This document shows, piece by piece, positions 27,202 through 35,139 of a DNA stretch of 64,000 bases. Location: positions 310,001 to 374,000 of the forward strand of contig JAQZBQ010000002.1 of NCBI GenBank assembly GCA_029237825.1, read 5' to 3'. The stretch's first letter is position 1, and each line of letters opens with the position of its first letter. The notes under the pieces were generated by a model, which worked only from the letters and a program-made list of their open reading frames with translations, had not been told where the DNA came from and made no database searches. A program made the position numbers and the translations under genes. The stretch is from Bacteroidota bacterium. Its GTDB lineage: Bacteria; Bacteroidota; Bacteroidia; B-17B0; Aurantibacillaceae.

Positions 27202-27546
27202 ATGGTATTAGATTATAAAATTACAGAGGAAAATAAAATTCAGATTTTGTATTTAAGCGGAGAGTTGATTGATAAGCACCAGGCCACAGACTTAATAGCA
27301 AGTGTAAACAGTTTATTAGATGCCGGAAATCATAAATTAATCATTGATTTGTCTGATTTAAAATACATGAACAGCAGTGGTTTAAATGTATTAATCCAAC
27401 TGTTAACTAAAACGCGAACGATCGGAGGCGACAGTGTAATCTGTAATGTGAGTAAAAAAGTTAATGACCTGCTGATCATCACCAAGCTCAATACGTTATT
27501 TAAAGTTGCCGGTAACAAAGAGGAAGCTTTGAAAATGTTAGCTTAA
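27202..27546 (+). CDS. STAS-domain anti-sigma-factor-antagonist-like protein
   Basis: This 114-aa protein is a single STAS domain. LIIDLSDLKYMNSSGLNVLIQL (key part KYMNSSGLNVL at about residues 54-64) holds the conserved serine pair S58/S59 that is phosphorylated in SpoIIAA/RsbV-type proteins. No RsbW-like kinase, PP2C phosphatase or alternative sigma factor is encoded nearby. Its partner is therefore unknown. The last 4 nt overlap the end of the convergent phosphatase gene. Confidence 0.85.
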   Translation: MVLDYKITEENKIQILYLSGELIDKHQATDLIASVNSLLDAGNHKLIIDLSDLKYMNSSGLNVLIQLLTKTRTIGGDSVICNVSKKVNDLLIITKLNTLFKVAGNKEEALKMLA

Positions 27547-27995
27547 ACACCAACAATTTTTTGACAGGTTTTATAGACCATCTGAAATACATCCTCAAAT
27601 CCCTGTTCATTACCAAAATAAGGATCTGGTACTTCGAGATTTTTGCCAGGATGCAGCATATTTAAAAACAGATCTACCTTTTTTGTATGTTCCTCTTTGG
27701 ATGTCAAAGAAAGCACGTTTGTCAAATTGCTTTTATCCATCACAAGGATTTTATCAAAATTGTCAAAATCAGAAACTGTGAATTGCCTTGCTCGTAAAGG
27801 TTTCAAATCTATCCCATGTCTGGCTGCATTTAAAATTGATCGGCTATCAGGTGCTTGGTTTATATGGACTGATGATGTCCCCGCCGAGTCCACTTGCAAT
27901 TCTATTTTATGATCTTTGATCAGTTTTAAAAGGATGCCCTCCGCTAATGCGGATCGGCAAATATTACCAAGGCATACAACCAGAATTTTTTGCAT
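27543..27995 (-). CDS. low-molecular-weight protein-tyrosine phosphatase
   Basis: This 150-aa enzyme hydrolyses phosphotyrosine. The P-loop C8-L-G-N-I-C-R14-S is at the very N-terminus, as is normal, and the general acid is in VPDPYFGNEQGF near residue 122. Bacterial relatives (Wzb, Etp) control tyrosine kinases of polysaccharide export, but other Bacteroidota members act as arsenate reductases or have unknown clients. No kinase gene is near. The gene follows the YbjN-like gene after 3 nt, on the same strand. Confidence 0.92.
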   Translation of the reverse strand: MQKILVVCLGNICRSALAEGILLKLIKDHKIELQVDSAGTSSVHINQAPDSRSILNAARHGIDLKPLRARQFTVSDFDNFDKILVMDKSNLTNVLSLTSKEEHTKKVDLFLNMLHPGKNLEVPDPYFGNEQGFEDVFQMVYKTCQKIVGV

Positions 27996-27998
27996 GTC

Positions 27999-28400
27999 TT
28001 ATTTTTGAAAGCGTTCTTCAGGAACAAAGGTGCTTTGTTCTGCGTAAAAAGCAATTTTGGTAAGAATTACAACAATATGCTCTTTAACGAGGGACCGCGC
28101 TTCCGTAGTATACTTCAGGAAAACTGTGTCGTTTAACACAGCATAGGCAAGAGAGCTCAAACCGTAATTTCTTTCCAGCAGATGCAGTAAAAAATCCTCC
28201 CTGTTACCTTCAGGCAGACCGCATAATGGCGCCACTACCTGAAAAATATGCTGATTCTCTTGTTCCCATAAATCAATCATGATGTCGAACCTGCCTTTTT
28301 TTAAATTCCATTGCCCGGGTTGCTCTCCCCGAACTTCCTCCGGATTTAAGCCGAGTTCTGTTATGGCGCTATCAACTAATTTATAAAACGATTCGATCAT
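27999..28400 (-). CDS. small YbjN/type III chaperone-like fold protein
   Basis: This 133-aa acidic protein has the alternating pattern of the YbjN / type III secretion chaperone-like fold: an N-terminal helix, then strands (WNLKKGRFDIMIDLWEQ at about 31-47 and HIFQVVAPLCGLP at about 51-63), a short helix ending in LLERNYGLSSLAYAV (about 74-88) and a C-terminal helix. I do not know its role. Its start codon overlaps the stop codon of the class IV aminotransferase gene by 4 nt, so the two are translated together. Confidence 0.6.
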   Translation of the reverse strand: MIESFYKLVDSAITELGLNPEEVRGEQPGQWNLKKGRFDIMIDLWEQENQHIFQVVAPLCGLPEGNREDFLLHLLERNYGLSSLAYAVLNDTVFLKYTTEARSLVKEHIVVILTKIAFYAEQSTFVPEERFQK

Positions 28401-29242
28401 GATTTAGTAAGTTCATTAAGTTTTTCTGTAAAAAATACAGCGCGCTGATTTGTAAAAAACTTGTTTTTAAATTGGCCAACCCACTGTATTCCTTTTATCG
28501 CGTTGGTTAAGAAAACTTCATCACCATTCGTTAAGGTGTGGACAGTTAATGATTGCTCGAAAGCAAGGATTTTATTTTCAGCTGCAATTTCTAAAATTTT
28601 TTTTCGCATTACACCGTCAATACAGCCATCAGCAACGGGCGATGTATAAAGCGTGCCGTTTTTCACAACGAATATGTTAGAACTAATGGATTCAATAATG
28701 TGGCCATTATCATTTACAAGCAGGCAATCGTCAAGACGTAGCGATGTTTTGGTAAGTCCGGCCATAACATACAAAAGTGCGCTTCCGGTTTTGATATTTG
28801 AAATTTTATTTATCGGTTTTTTTATTTCCGCATACACGTCAACCCAATAACCTTTTTGGTTAAGGATGTAGCCGCTATCCGAAAGGTTTTCCGTTTCAAT
28901 TAAAAAAGAAATGTCATTTGTTTCCGGAGTGTAATAGCCACCTTCGTTCCTGAAAACTGTTAGCCTGATCCTCGCATCGTTGTGAATGTTGTTTTTGCTG
29001 ATCAGGTGATTTATTAAGTGTTCGATGTTTGATGAAGTGAATTCCGCGGGGACATTCATTCTTAAATTTGTCATGCTTAACTTGATTCTCTTTATGTGAT
29101 CAGGTAAAAACATGATCTTCCTGTTGGCATATCTGATGCTTTCAAAAACAGAGTCACCATACCGGAATGCCCTGTTGGTAAAACTTATGGCAGGCTCGTA
29201 TAAGCTAATAATATGGCCGTTATATATGCAAAAGGAATCCAT
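28397..29242 (-). CDS. class IV PLP aminotransferase/lyase (PabC/IlvE/DAT superfamily)
   Basis: This 281-aa PLP protein has the fold type IV landmarks. AFRYGDSVFESIRY (about residues 25-38) opens the small domain. The Schiff-base lysine is expected in NIKTGSALLYVMAG (near 150), and IESISSNIFVVKNG (about 186-199) carries the glutamate and phosphate-binding Ser/Asn. In Bacteroidota, proteins of this length with this pattern are annotated either as aminodeoxychorismate lyase, which gives 4-aminobenzoate for folate, or as D-amino-acid or branched-chain transaminases. The PabC assignment is attractive because folP and folA are in the same window, but motif evidence does not decide it. Confidence 0.8.
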   Translation of the reverse strand: MDSFCIYNGHIISLYEPAISFTNRAFRYGDSVFESIRYANRKIMFLPDHIKRIKLSMTNLRMNVPAEFTSSNIEHLINHLISKNNIHNDARIRLTVFRNEGGYYTPETNDISFLIETENLSDSGYILNQKGYWVDVYAEIKKPINKISNIKTGSALLYVMAGLTKTSLRLDDCLLVNDNGHIIESISSNIFVVKNGTLYTSPVADGCIDGVMRKKILEIAAENKILAFEQSLTVHTLTNGDEVFLTNAIKGIQWVGQFKNKFFTNQRAVFFTEKLNELTKS

Positions 29243-29316
29243 CTAGCTTTAAAAATAGAAAAAACGGATCGGTTTGTGTTCCTGTGTTGAAAATTGGTTA
29301 AAACAAATAGTTAGTT

Positions 29317-30360
29317 TTATTTTATTCTCGCCATTTTAAGCAAGGTGTCCACCCACAATTCCGGGGAAATCCGTTTTGATAACTGGTGGGAATGTTCACT
29401 CATATGGACTATTTCCATGGTAGTGGAGCTCATGATTTTCTTCATGGCTATTTTTAGATCATTGACATTCTTCGATTCAAATAAGTATCCGTTTTTTCCT
29501 GCCTCGAGAAATTGTTCCCTAGAGCCTACCTGATCACTTAATATTAATGGAAATCCACTGGCAGCGAATTCATGAACAACTACACCCCACGGCTCAAAAT
29601 GACTTGGTAGAATAAATACGCCGGTTTGTGAGGTATATTCATTCAACTTTTCCGGTTGAATGAATCCAAAATGCTTGATTTTCGGATGGGACACGGGCGG
29701 TATGTCGCCGGTACCAAGACACCAAAGCTCCCAGTCATTGGGCTCTTCATTATCGAGTTCAATAAACGCGTTCCACAGATCTTTGATCCCCTTAAACTCA
29801 TAATAACGGCCAACGTATAAAAACCGTTTTGGAAACTTAATTTCTTTGTTCGGTTTTTCTGATAAATAGATGGATTGAAACTGGGGTAAATTGCAGCTAT
29901 AAAACCCTTCTGAAATTCTGTGTTCCGGAAATCCTAATTTTTTGAGGTAGACTTTTTGGATACGGCCGGGAACCCACCCGTGGGAAAATATTTTTAATAT
30001 AGTGAATCTGCTAAATAATGTGGCAATCCGCTGTTTAATTGTCCCGTTCCAATGGGTGTCGCACGTTAAAATTGTAGGTATCTTTTTAAAATAACTGCGG
30101 GTAATTTTCAAGTAATCTTTATCTATCCATCCACTGCAGATGATAACATCAGGTTCAATTTTTGCTACTAAGTAGCGGAGTTCATCAAGCGTGTAATTCG
30201 GTTTATCATAAATCGTAATGTTATCGCCGACTGTAAATTTAAAGGGTGCTTCTTTATTGACAGGCCACCTCACAATGTAAACTTCACCATGGCGTGAAAG
30301 TTCTTTACAACAAGATAAAAAATATTCGGCTATTTCAGTATATAGAAAAAGAAACCTCAT
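29317..30360 (-). CDS. glycosyltransferase family 4 protein
   Basis: This 347-aa GT-B protein stands alone among housekeeping genes. The second domain opens at FPKRFLYVGRYYEFKGIKDL (key part YVGRYYEFKGIKD near residue 177), and the nucleotide-sugar site is in FEPWGVVVHEFAASGFPLI with the E-x7-E acid pair (near 258-276). The N-terminal domain lacks the usual glycine-rich loop seen in the other GT4 proteins here. It begins 20 nt after the terminator hairpin of rpmE2, so it must have its own promoter, possibly the TATAAATA stretch in that spacer. The acceptor is unknown. Confidence 0.83.
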   Translation of the reverse strand: MRFLFLYTEIAEYFLSCCKELSRHGEVYIVRWPVNKEAPFKFTVGDNITIYDKPNYTLDELRYLVAKIEPDVIICSGWIDKDYLKITRSYFKKIPTILTCDTHWNGTIKQRIATLFSRFTILKIFSHGWVPGRIQKVYLKKLGFPEHRISEGFYSCNLPQFQSIYLSEKPNKEIKFPKRFLYVGRYYEFKGIKDLWNAFIELDNEEPNDWELWCLGTGDIPPVSHPKIKHFGFIQPEKLNEYTSQTGVFILPSHFEPWGVVVHEFAASGFPLILSDQVGSREQFLEAGKNGYLFESKNVNDLKIAMKKIMSSTTMEIVHMSEHSHQLSKRISPELWVDTLLKMARIK

Positions 30361-30373
30361 AGGTATTTATAAA

Positions 30374-30407
30374 TAAAAAAATCCAACTGCGTTTAAGCAA
30401 TTGGATT
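30374..30407 (-). terminator. Rho-independent terminator of rpmE2
   Basis: On the minus strand an 11-bp stem (AATCCAATTGC with GCAGTTGGATT, one G-U pair) closes a 6-nt TTAAAC loop and is followed by seven T residues. It begins 23 nt after the rpmE2 stop codon. This is one of the two clearest intrinsic terminators in the window. Confidence 0.85.
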
Positions 30408-30429
30408 GATTATTTAATTTCTCAAAAAA

Positions 30430-30681
30430 TTATCCTTTTTTAGAATAACGTGTTTTAAATTTATCGATACGTCCTGCAGTATCCACTAATACTTGTTTAC
30501 CAGTATAAAACGGATGTGAAGTCATCGAAATATCTAATTTAACCAACGGATATTCATTTCCATCCTCGTGAGTGATTGTGTCTTTAGTCTCTGCACATGA
30601 TTTAGTTAAAAAAGTGTAGCCATTTGACATATCTTTAAACACTACTAATCTGTAATTTTCCGGGTGAATTTCTGCTTTCAT
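30430..30681 (-). CDS. rpmE2: 50S ribosomal protein L31 type B
   Basis: This 83-aa protein is the zinc-free, type B form of ribosomal protein L31. [17 protein letters not shown] at the start and SHPFYTGKQ (about residues 54-62) are family landmarks. The CxxC zinc ribbon of type A L31 is missing; a single Cys (C30) remains. Type B L31 replaces the zinc form under zinc limitation in some bacteria, but in many Bacteroidota it is the only copy. A strong consensus promoter and an intrinsic terminator frame the gene as a single unit. Confidence 0.95.
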   Translation of the reverse strand: MKAEIHPENYRLVVFKDMSNGYTFLTKSCAETKDTITHEDGNEYPLVKLDISMTSHPFYTGKQVLVDTAGRIDKFKTRYSKKG

Positions 30682-30719
30682 TTTATATTCAATTATTTTA
30701 TTTCAAAAAATTTGGAATG

Positions 30720-30748
30720 CAAAGATAGTAATATTCTTGAAACTACAA
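30720..30748 (-). promoter_or_regulatory. rpmE2 promoter
   Basis: On the minus strand TTG (30748-30746) is followed after 18 bp by TATCTTTG (30727-30720), which matches the Bacteroidota -33/-7 consensus. The ATG lies 38 nt further on, leaving a normal AT-rich leader. Confidence 0.75.
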
Positions 30749-30800
30749 GTAATTTCCTTAAAAATATAATATAATTTATCGTTTGGCGTTATTTAAATTA

Positions 30801-30808
30801 TAAATTCG
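30801..30808 (+). promoter_or_regulatory. -7 box TAAATTCG directly before the lipoprotein start
   Basis: TAAATTCG differs from TAnnTTTG at one base and ends 4 nt before the ATG at 30813. TTTG at 30782-30785 could be a -33 element although the 15-bp spacer is short. Transcription would start at about the start codon. Confidence 0.4.
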
Positions 30809-30812
30809 CATT

Positions 30813-32294
30813 ATGAGTAGGTTTTGGTTGATTACTGTTGTAAGTGTTTGTTTATCAGTAAGTTTATTGTCTTGTAAAAAAGATAAACTTTTAACAGACC
30901 CTTCCGCAACTGTGCAGTTTTCGCAGGATTCCATTTTATTTGACACTGTTTTTACTACTATAGGTTCCACAACCCGGAATATACGTGTAATTAATAACAA
31001 TAATCAAAAAATAAATATATCAAGCGTTTACCTCGAAAAAGGTGCCGGATCAGCTTTTTTTCTTAATGTGGACGGTGTACCCGGAAAGACTGTTAATGAC
31101 GTTGAGATTCTTGCTCATGACAGTATTTACATATTTGTCCAGGTAAACGTTAACCCAACGAGCGCGCTGAGTCCGTTAATTATTGAAGATAAAATCTTGT
31201 TTAATATTAATGGGAATGTGCAGTGCGTTAGATTGGAGGCATGGGGCCAGGACGCTCATTATCACTTTCCAGATCGGGCAATCCAGTATAAAAATGGATT
31301 TTTACCGTACTCTACGGTCTCACAGTCGAATAACGTAACAGTAACGTGGGGCGGCGGTGCAGTAGGTCAGCCCGATGACAATCGTCCTCATGTAATTTAT
31401 GGTTGGCTGGTAGTTGATTCCACGCAAAAGCTAATCATCAATCCTGGAATTAAAGTATATTTTCATCAAAACGCAGGGTTATGGGTATATCGCTATGGAA
31501 CGCTGCAGGTTAATGGGGCCTTAAATAATGAAGTAGTTTTTCAGGGTGATAGGAGAGAAGCGGATTATGCAGACATGCCAGGGCAATGGGATCGCATTTG
31601 GATTAACGAAGGGCACACAGACAACTACATTAATTATGCAATTATTAAAAACAGTTTTATAGGCATCCAGGCTAGCATTTTATTGGATCCCAACCCACCC
31701 AGGCGCTTGAAAATTACAAATACCATTGTGAAGAACTGTTCAAAATGGGGTTTATATACGCAATATTTTGAGGTTTGGAGCGCTAACTCGGTTTTTGCTA
31801 ACTGCAAAGAGTATTGCGCGGCTCTTTCCTGGGGGGGGAAATATACGTTTTTGCATACCACATTTGCCAATTATTATTCGCAAGAAGGCGGCAGGGGTGG
31901 GCAACCAGCAGTGCACATTGATAATTATGACGGATCAACCTCGTGGCCCATGGACAGCGTATATTTTGCCAATTCCATTATTGAGGGCAGTCAGAGTTCG
32001 GAAATTGAGATGGATGTTCGACCTTATACGCCAGCGCCAAAATGTAAGTTTTCTAATTCTTTAATCAGGGGTGCCTTGCCTACAAATACGTTTGTGACGA
32101 ATTTCGGCAATGTTTTCAATGGGAATTCAGGCTTTGATAACCCGGCATCCTATAATTTCAAATTAAAATCGGGTTCATCGGCAAAAAATTTAGGCGACGG
32201 GGCTGTGGTTTCATCTTATACCTCAATTTTGGGCACAGATATTTTAGGAGCGCCGAGACCAACTGGCTCAGTTTCCGCTGGTGCGTATCAATGA
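30813..32294 (+). CDS. secreted lipoprotein with right-handed beta-helix
   Basis: This 493-aa protein starts with a lipoprotein signal (LLSC, lipidated Cys C21) followed by KKDK, so it should be membrane-anchored outside the cytoplasm. Residues about 35-130 look like an Ig-like beta sandwich. From about 195 to 470 the sequence shows parallel beta-helix repeats, with IKNSFIGIQA, ITNTIVKNCSKWGLY, SVFANCKEY and FANSIIEGS as successive rungs, a fold used to bind or cleave polysaccharides. No lyase catalytic triad is recognised. The final 25 residues (GTDILGAPRPTGSVSAGAYQ, split as GAPRPTGSVSAGAYQ) resemble the end motif of many beta-helix proteins. A TAAATTCG box lies 4 nt before the ATG. Confidence 0.75.
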   Translation: MSRFWLITVVSVCLSVSLLSCKKDKLLTDPSATVQFSQDSILFDTVFTTIGSTTRNIRVINNNNQKINISSVYLEKGAGSAFFLNVDGVPGKTVNDVEILAHDSIYIFVQVNVNPTSALSPLIIEDKILFNINGNVQCVRLEAWGQDAHYHFPDRAIQYKNGFLPYSTVSQSNNVTVTWGGGAVGQPDDNRPHVIYGWLVVDSTQKLIINPGIKVYFHQNAGLWVYRYGTLQVNGALNNEVVFQGDRREADYADMPGQWDRIWINEGHTDNYINYAIIKNSFIGIQASILLDPNPPRRLKITNTIVKNCSKWGLYTQYFEVWSANSVFANCKEYCAALSWGGKYTFLHTTFANYYSQEGGRGGQPAVHIDNYDGSTSWPMDSVYFANSIIEGSQSSEIEMDVRPYTPAPKCKFSNSLIRGALPTNTFVTNFGNVFNGNSGFDNPASYNFKLKSGSSAKNLGDGAVVSSYTSILGTDILGAPRPTGSVSAGAYQ

Positions 32295-32301
32295 TAACGA
32301 A

Positions 32302-34092
32302 TTACATTTTTTCCGGAACTTCAATTCCCAGGCAATTCATTCCGTTTTTTATGATGGCAGCTGTTGTGGCAATAAGTTTAATTCTGAACGTTTGAATCTT
32401 AAGATCAGGTTCTTTTAACACTGAGCATTCGTTATAGAACTGGTTAAATAGGCGGGCTAAATCATAAATGTAATTTGCAACAACCGCGGGATTATAAGTA
32501 TTTGCAGCTTCAGAAAGAATCTTTGGAAAATCGTACTGTAATTTGATCAGTTCTTTCTCCTTTTCATGAAGTGTCAAACCATCATGTACATTAAGACCGT
32601 TTATATCTGTTTTTGAATCTCTTAAAATGGATTTAATCCTGGCATGTGCATACTGAATGAAAGGGCCGGTATTACCATGCAAATCTATACTTTCTTTAGG
32701 GTCAAACAGCATTTTCTTTTTAGGATCGACTTTTAAAATGAAATACTTTAAAGCCCCCATTCCAATCGTATGAAACAACTTTTCTTTTTCCTCATTGCTG
32801 AAGTCGGAAACTTTACCAGACGATTCCGTAGTTTCTTTGGCGGTTTCAATCATGCCGTCCATTAAATCATCTGCGTCAACAACTGTACCTTCGCGGCTCT
32901 TCATTTTACCTTCTGGCAGTTCCACCATTCCGTAGGATAAATGGTAACATTCTTTAGCCCATTGATAGCCTAATTTTTCCAGAATCTTAAATAATACTTT
33001 AAAATGGTAGTCTTGTTCATTGCCCACCGTATAGATCATCTGGCTGATATGTGGAAATTCTTTAAAACGTTCAATCGCCGTGCCTAAATCCTGCGTAATG
33101 TAAACCGACGTACCATCACTCCTTAAAACAATTTTTTCATCGAGTTTATCAGCTGTTAAATCAATGGCAACACTATTATCCATTTTTTTATAAAAAACTT
33201 TTTTTGAAAGTCCCTCCTGAACAGCTTCTTTACCCAACAAATATGTATTGCTTTCGTAATACATTTTATCAAATTCTACACCGAGTTTTTTATAAGATAT
33301 CGCAAAACCTTCATAAACCCAACCATTCATCATTTTCCATAAGCTAATTATTTCCTGATCGTGTGCTTCCCATTTCTGAAGCATTTCCTGCGTTTTAAGC
33401 ATGATCGGTGCTTTTTTTTCAGCTTCTTCTTTAGAAGTTCCATTGTCAATTAAATGCTGAATTTCTTTTTTGTAAGCCCTGTCGAATTCCACATAGTATT
33501 TTCCAACCAGATGATCACCTTTTAATCCGCTGGATTCCGGTGTTTCTCCATTACCAAATAACTTCCACGCGATCATACTTTTACAGATATGAATTCCGCG
33601 ATCGTTAATCAGGTTAACTTTAATTACATCATGCCCCTGAGTTTTAAGGATCGTAGCCACAGAATAACCTAAGAGATTATTTCTGACATGTCCCAGGTGT
33701 AACGGTTTATTGGTGTTGGGAGAAGAATATTCGAGCATTATCTGTTTCCCGCTGCTCTTTTCAGGCTTTATGCCATAATTTGATTGTGCGCAAATATGTT
33801 TAAATTCAGATAACCAAAAATCGTTTGATAAGGATAAATTCAAAAATCCCTTGACCACATTAAATTTTATAATGGAAGGGTTAGTACTTAACAACTTCTC
33901 GCCAATACGCTCACCCGTAATTTCGGGAGAGCATTTAGACGCTTTTATATATGGAAATGTAACCAGTGTATAATCTCCCTCGAATTCTTTCTTGGTTTTT
34001 TGCAGCGTAATTTCTTCAGGCTGTATTGCTAAACCAAATAGTTCATTAATGACCTGGGAAATAAAGGATGCTAAAAAATGTTCTACGTTCAT
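32302..34092 (-). CDS. argS: arginyl-tRNA synthetase
   Basis: This 596-aa class I synthetase charges tRNA-Arg. The order is an N-terminal Add-1 domain (residues 1-110), the HIGH-like motif HLGH at about 117-120 within NKPLHLGHVRNN, the catalytic Rossmann domain, the KMSKS-equivalent GKMKSREGT near 393, and the DALR anticodon-binding domain (about 465-596, with TGPFIQYAHARI near 478). All catalytic motifs are intact and the length is standard. The gene is transcribed alone; a TACTTTTA box lies 4 nt before its ATG. It ends 7 nt from the convergent lipoprotein gene. Confidence 0.96.
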   Translation of the reverse strand: MNVEHFLASFISQVINELFGLAIQPEEITLQKTKKEFEGDYTLVTFPYIKASKCSPEITGERIGEKLLSTNPSIIKFNVVKGFLNLSLSNDFWLSEFKHICAQSNYGIKPEKSSGKQIMLEYSSPNTNKPLHLGHVRNNLLGYSVATILKTQGHDVIKVNLINDRGIHICKSMIAWKLFGNGETPESSGLKGDHLVGKYYVEFDRAYKKEIQHLIDNGTSKEEAEKKAPIMLKTQEMLQKWEAHDQEIISLWKMMNGWVYEGFAISYKKLGVEFDKMYYESNTYLLGKEAVQEGLSKKVFYKKMDNSVAIDLTADKLDEKIVLRSDGTSVYITQDLGTAIERFKEFPHISQMIYTVGNEQDYHFKVLFKILEKLGYQWAKECYHLSYGMVELPEGKMKSREGTVVDADDLMDGMIETAKETTESSGKVSDFSNEEKEKLFHTIGMGALKYFILKVDPKKKMLFDPKESIDLHGNTGPFIQYAHARIKSILRDSKTDINGLNVHDGLTLHEKEKELIKLQYDFPKILSEAANTYNPAVVANYIYDLARLFNQFYNECSVLKEPDLKIQTFRIKLIATTAAIIKNGMNCLGIEVPEKM

Positions 34093-34162
34093 GGTTTAAA
34101 AGTACACAAATTTTAGATTGAGAGCGGTTGACTAAAACCAATAATTATATAGCTAAAATTGC

Positions 34163-34170
34163 TATCTTCG
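34163..34170 (+). promoter_or_regulatory. possible -7 box TATCTTCG before the epimerase gene
   Basis: TATCTTCG fits the Bacteroidota -7 consensus with one mismatch and lies 19 nt before the ATG at 34190. It would drive the epimerase-asnB-GT-bioD unit. No clear -33 element is seen. Confidence 0.35.
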
Positions 34171-34189
34171 TTACTGATTTCAGAAAAGT

Positions 34190-35137
34190 ATGAGAAAAAT
34201 TTTGGTTACAGGCGGTGCCGGAAATGTTGGAGGTGCACTGGTGGAAAAATTGGTTCAGGATAAAGATAATTTTATTGTTGTTGTTGATAATTTATCTACC
34301 GGATTTATTTCAAAACTTCCTTCAGCTGATTATGATAACTGGAAATTTATTAAAGCAAATGTGAATGATTTCAGAGAGATTTCTTCCATTATGCTGGCCT
34401 ATAATTTTCATTACGTATTTCATTTTGCCGCCGTGGTTGGTGTAATCCGTACTCAGGAAAACCCAGTGAGCGTTTTGGACGATATTTCGGGGATCAAGCA
34501 TGTTTTGAATTTGTCAAAAAATTCTTCCGTTAGGCATGTATTTTTTTCTTCATCTTCCGAAGTATACGGTGAACCGGTGGAGTTGCCGCAGCATGAACAC
34601 AAAACCCCTCTGAACTCAAGGGTTCCGTATGCGGTGGTGAAAAATGTAGGCGAAAGTTTTTTAAAAAGCTATCAGCAGGAGTTTGGATTGCCCTACACAA
34701 TATTTAGATTTTTTAATACCTATGGGCCTAACCAGAGTACGGATTTTGTAGTGTCTCGTTTTCTTGCGCTTGCACTAAAAAATGAGAATATTACCATTTA
34801 TGGCGATGGATCTCAAACCCGAACCTTTACTTACGTTGATGATACGGTTGATACCTGTGTTACGATTATGAATAAAAAGCTACTTGAGAATGATGTTATA
34901 AATATAGGAAGTGATAAACTCATGTCGGTTATTGATCTTGCAAAGCTGGTAATTGAAATTACTAATAGTAAATCTAAAATTGTTCATTTACCGCCTTTAA
35001 AGGAAGGCGATATGACACGGCGCCAGCCTGATAATACAAAGATGAAAGAGATATTGGGCAGGGAATTAATCCCGGTAGAGGAAGGTATTAAACGTATGAT
35101 GTCAGATAAAAAATATCTGCACTCAATTGGACTATAA
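34190..35137 (+). CDS. NAD-dependent nucleotide-sugar epimerase/dehydratase (extended SDR)
   Basis: This 315-aa protein is an extended short-chain dehydrogenase acting on a nucleotide sugar. It has the NAD-binding GGAGNVGG loop at residues 8-15, DNLSTG near 34-39, the serine of SSSSEVYGEP near 121-130 and the catalytic Tyr-x3-Lys in YAVVKN near 148-153. The C-terminal RTFTYVDDT (about 213-221) is the usual substrate-side motif. It resembles UDP-glucose 4-epimerases and UDP-glucuronate decarboxylases; the sequence does not separate them. It starts a four-gene unit with asnB-like, GT4 and bioD genes and ends 2 nt before asnB. Confidence 0.87.
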   Translation: MRKILVTGGAGNVGGALVEKLVQDKDNFIVVVDNLSTGFISKLPSADYDNWKFIKANVNDFREISSIMLAYNFHYVFHFAAVVGVIRTQENPVSVLDDISGIKHVLNLSKNSSVRHVFFSSSSEVYGEPVELPQHEHKTPLNSRVPYAVVKNVGESFLKSYQQEFGLPYTIFRFFNTYGPNQSTDFVVSRFLALALKNENITIYGDGSQTRTFTYVDDTVDTCVTIMNKKLLENDVINIGSDKLMSVIDLAKLVIEITNSKSKIVHLPPLKEGDMTRRQPDNTKMKEILGRELIPVEEGIKRMMSDKKYLHSIGL

Positions 35138-35139
35138 AT

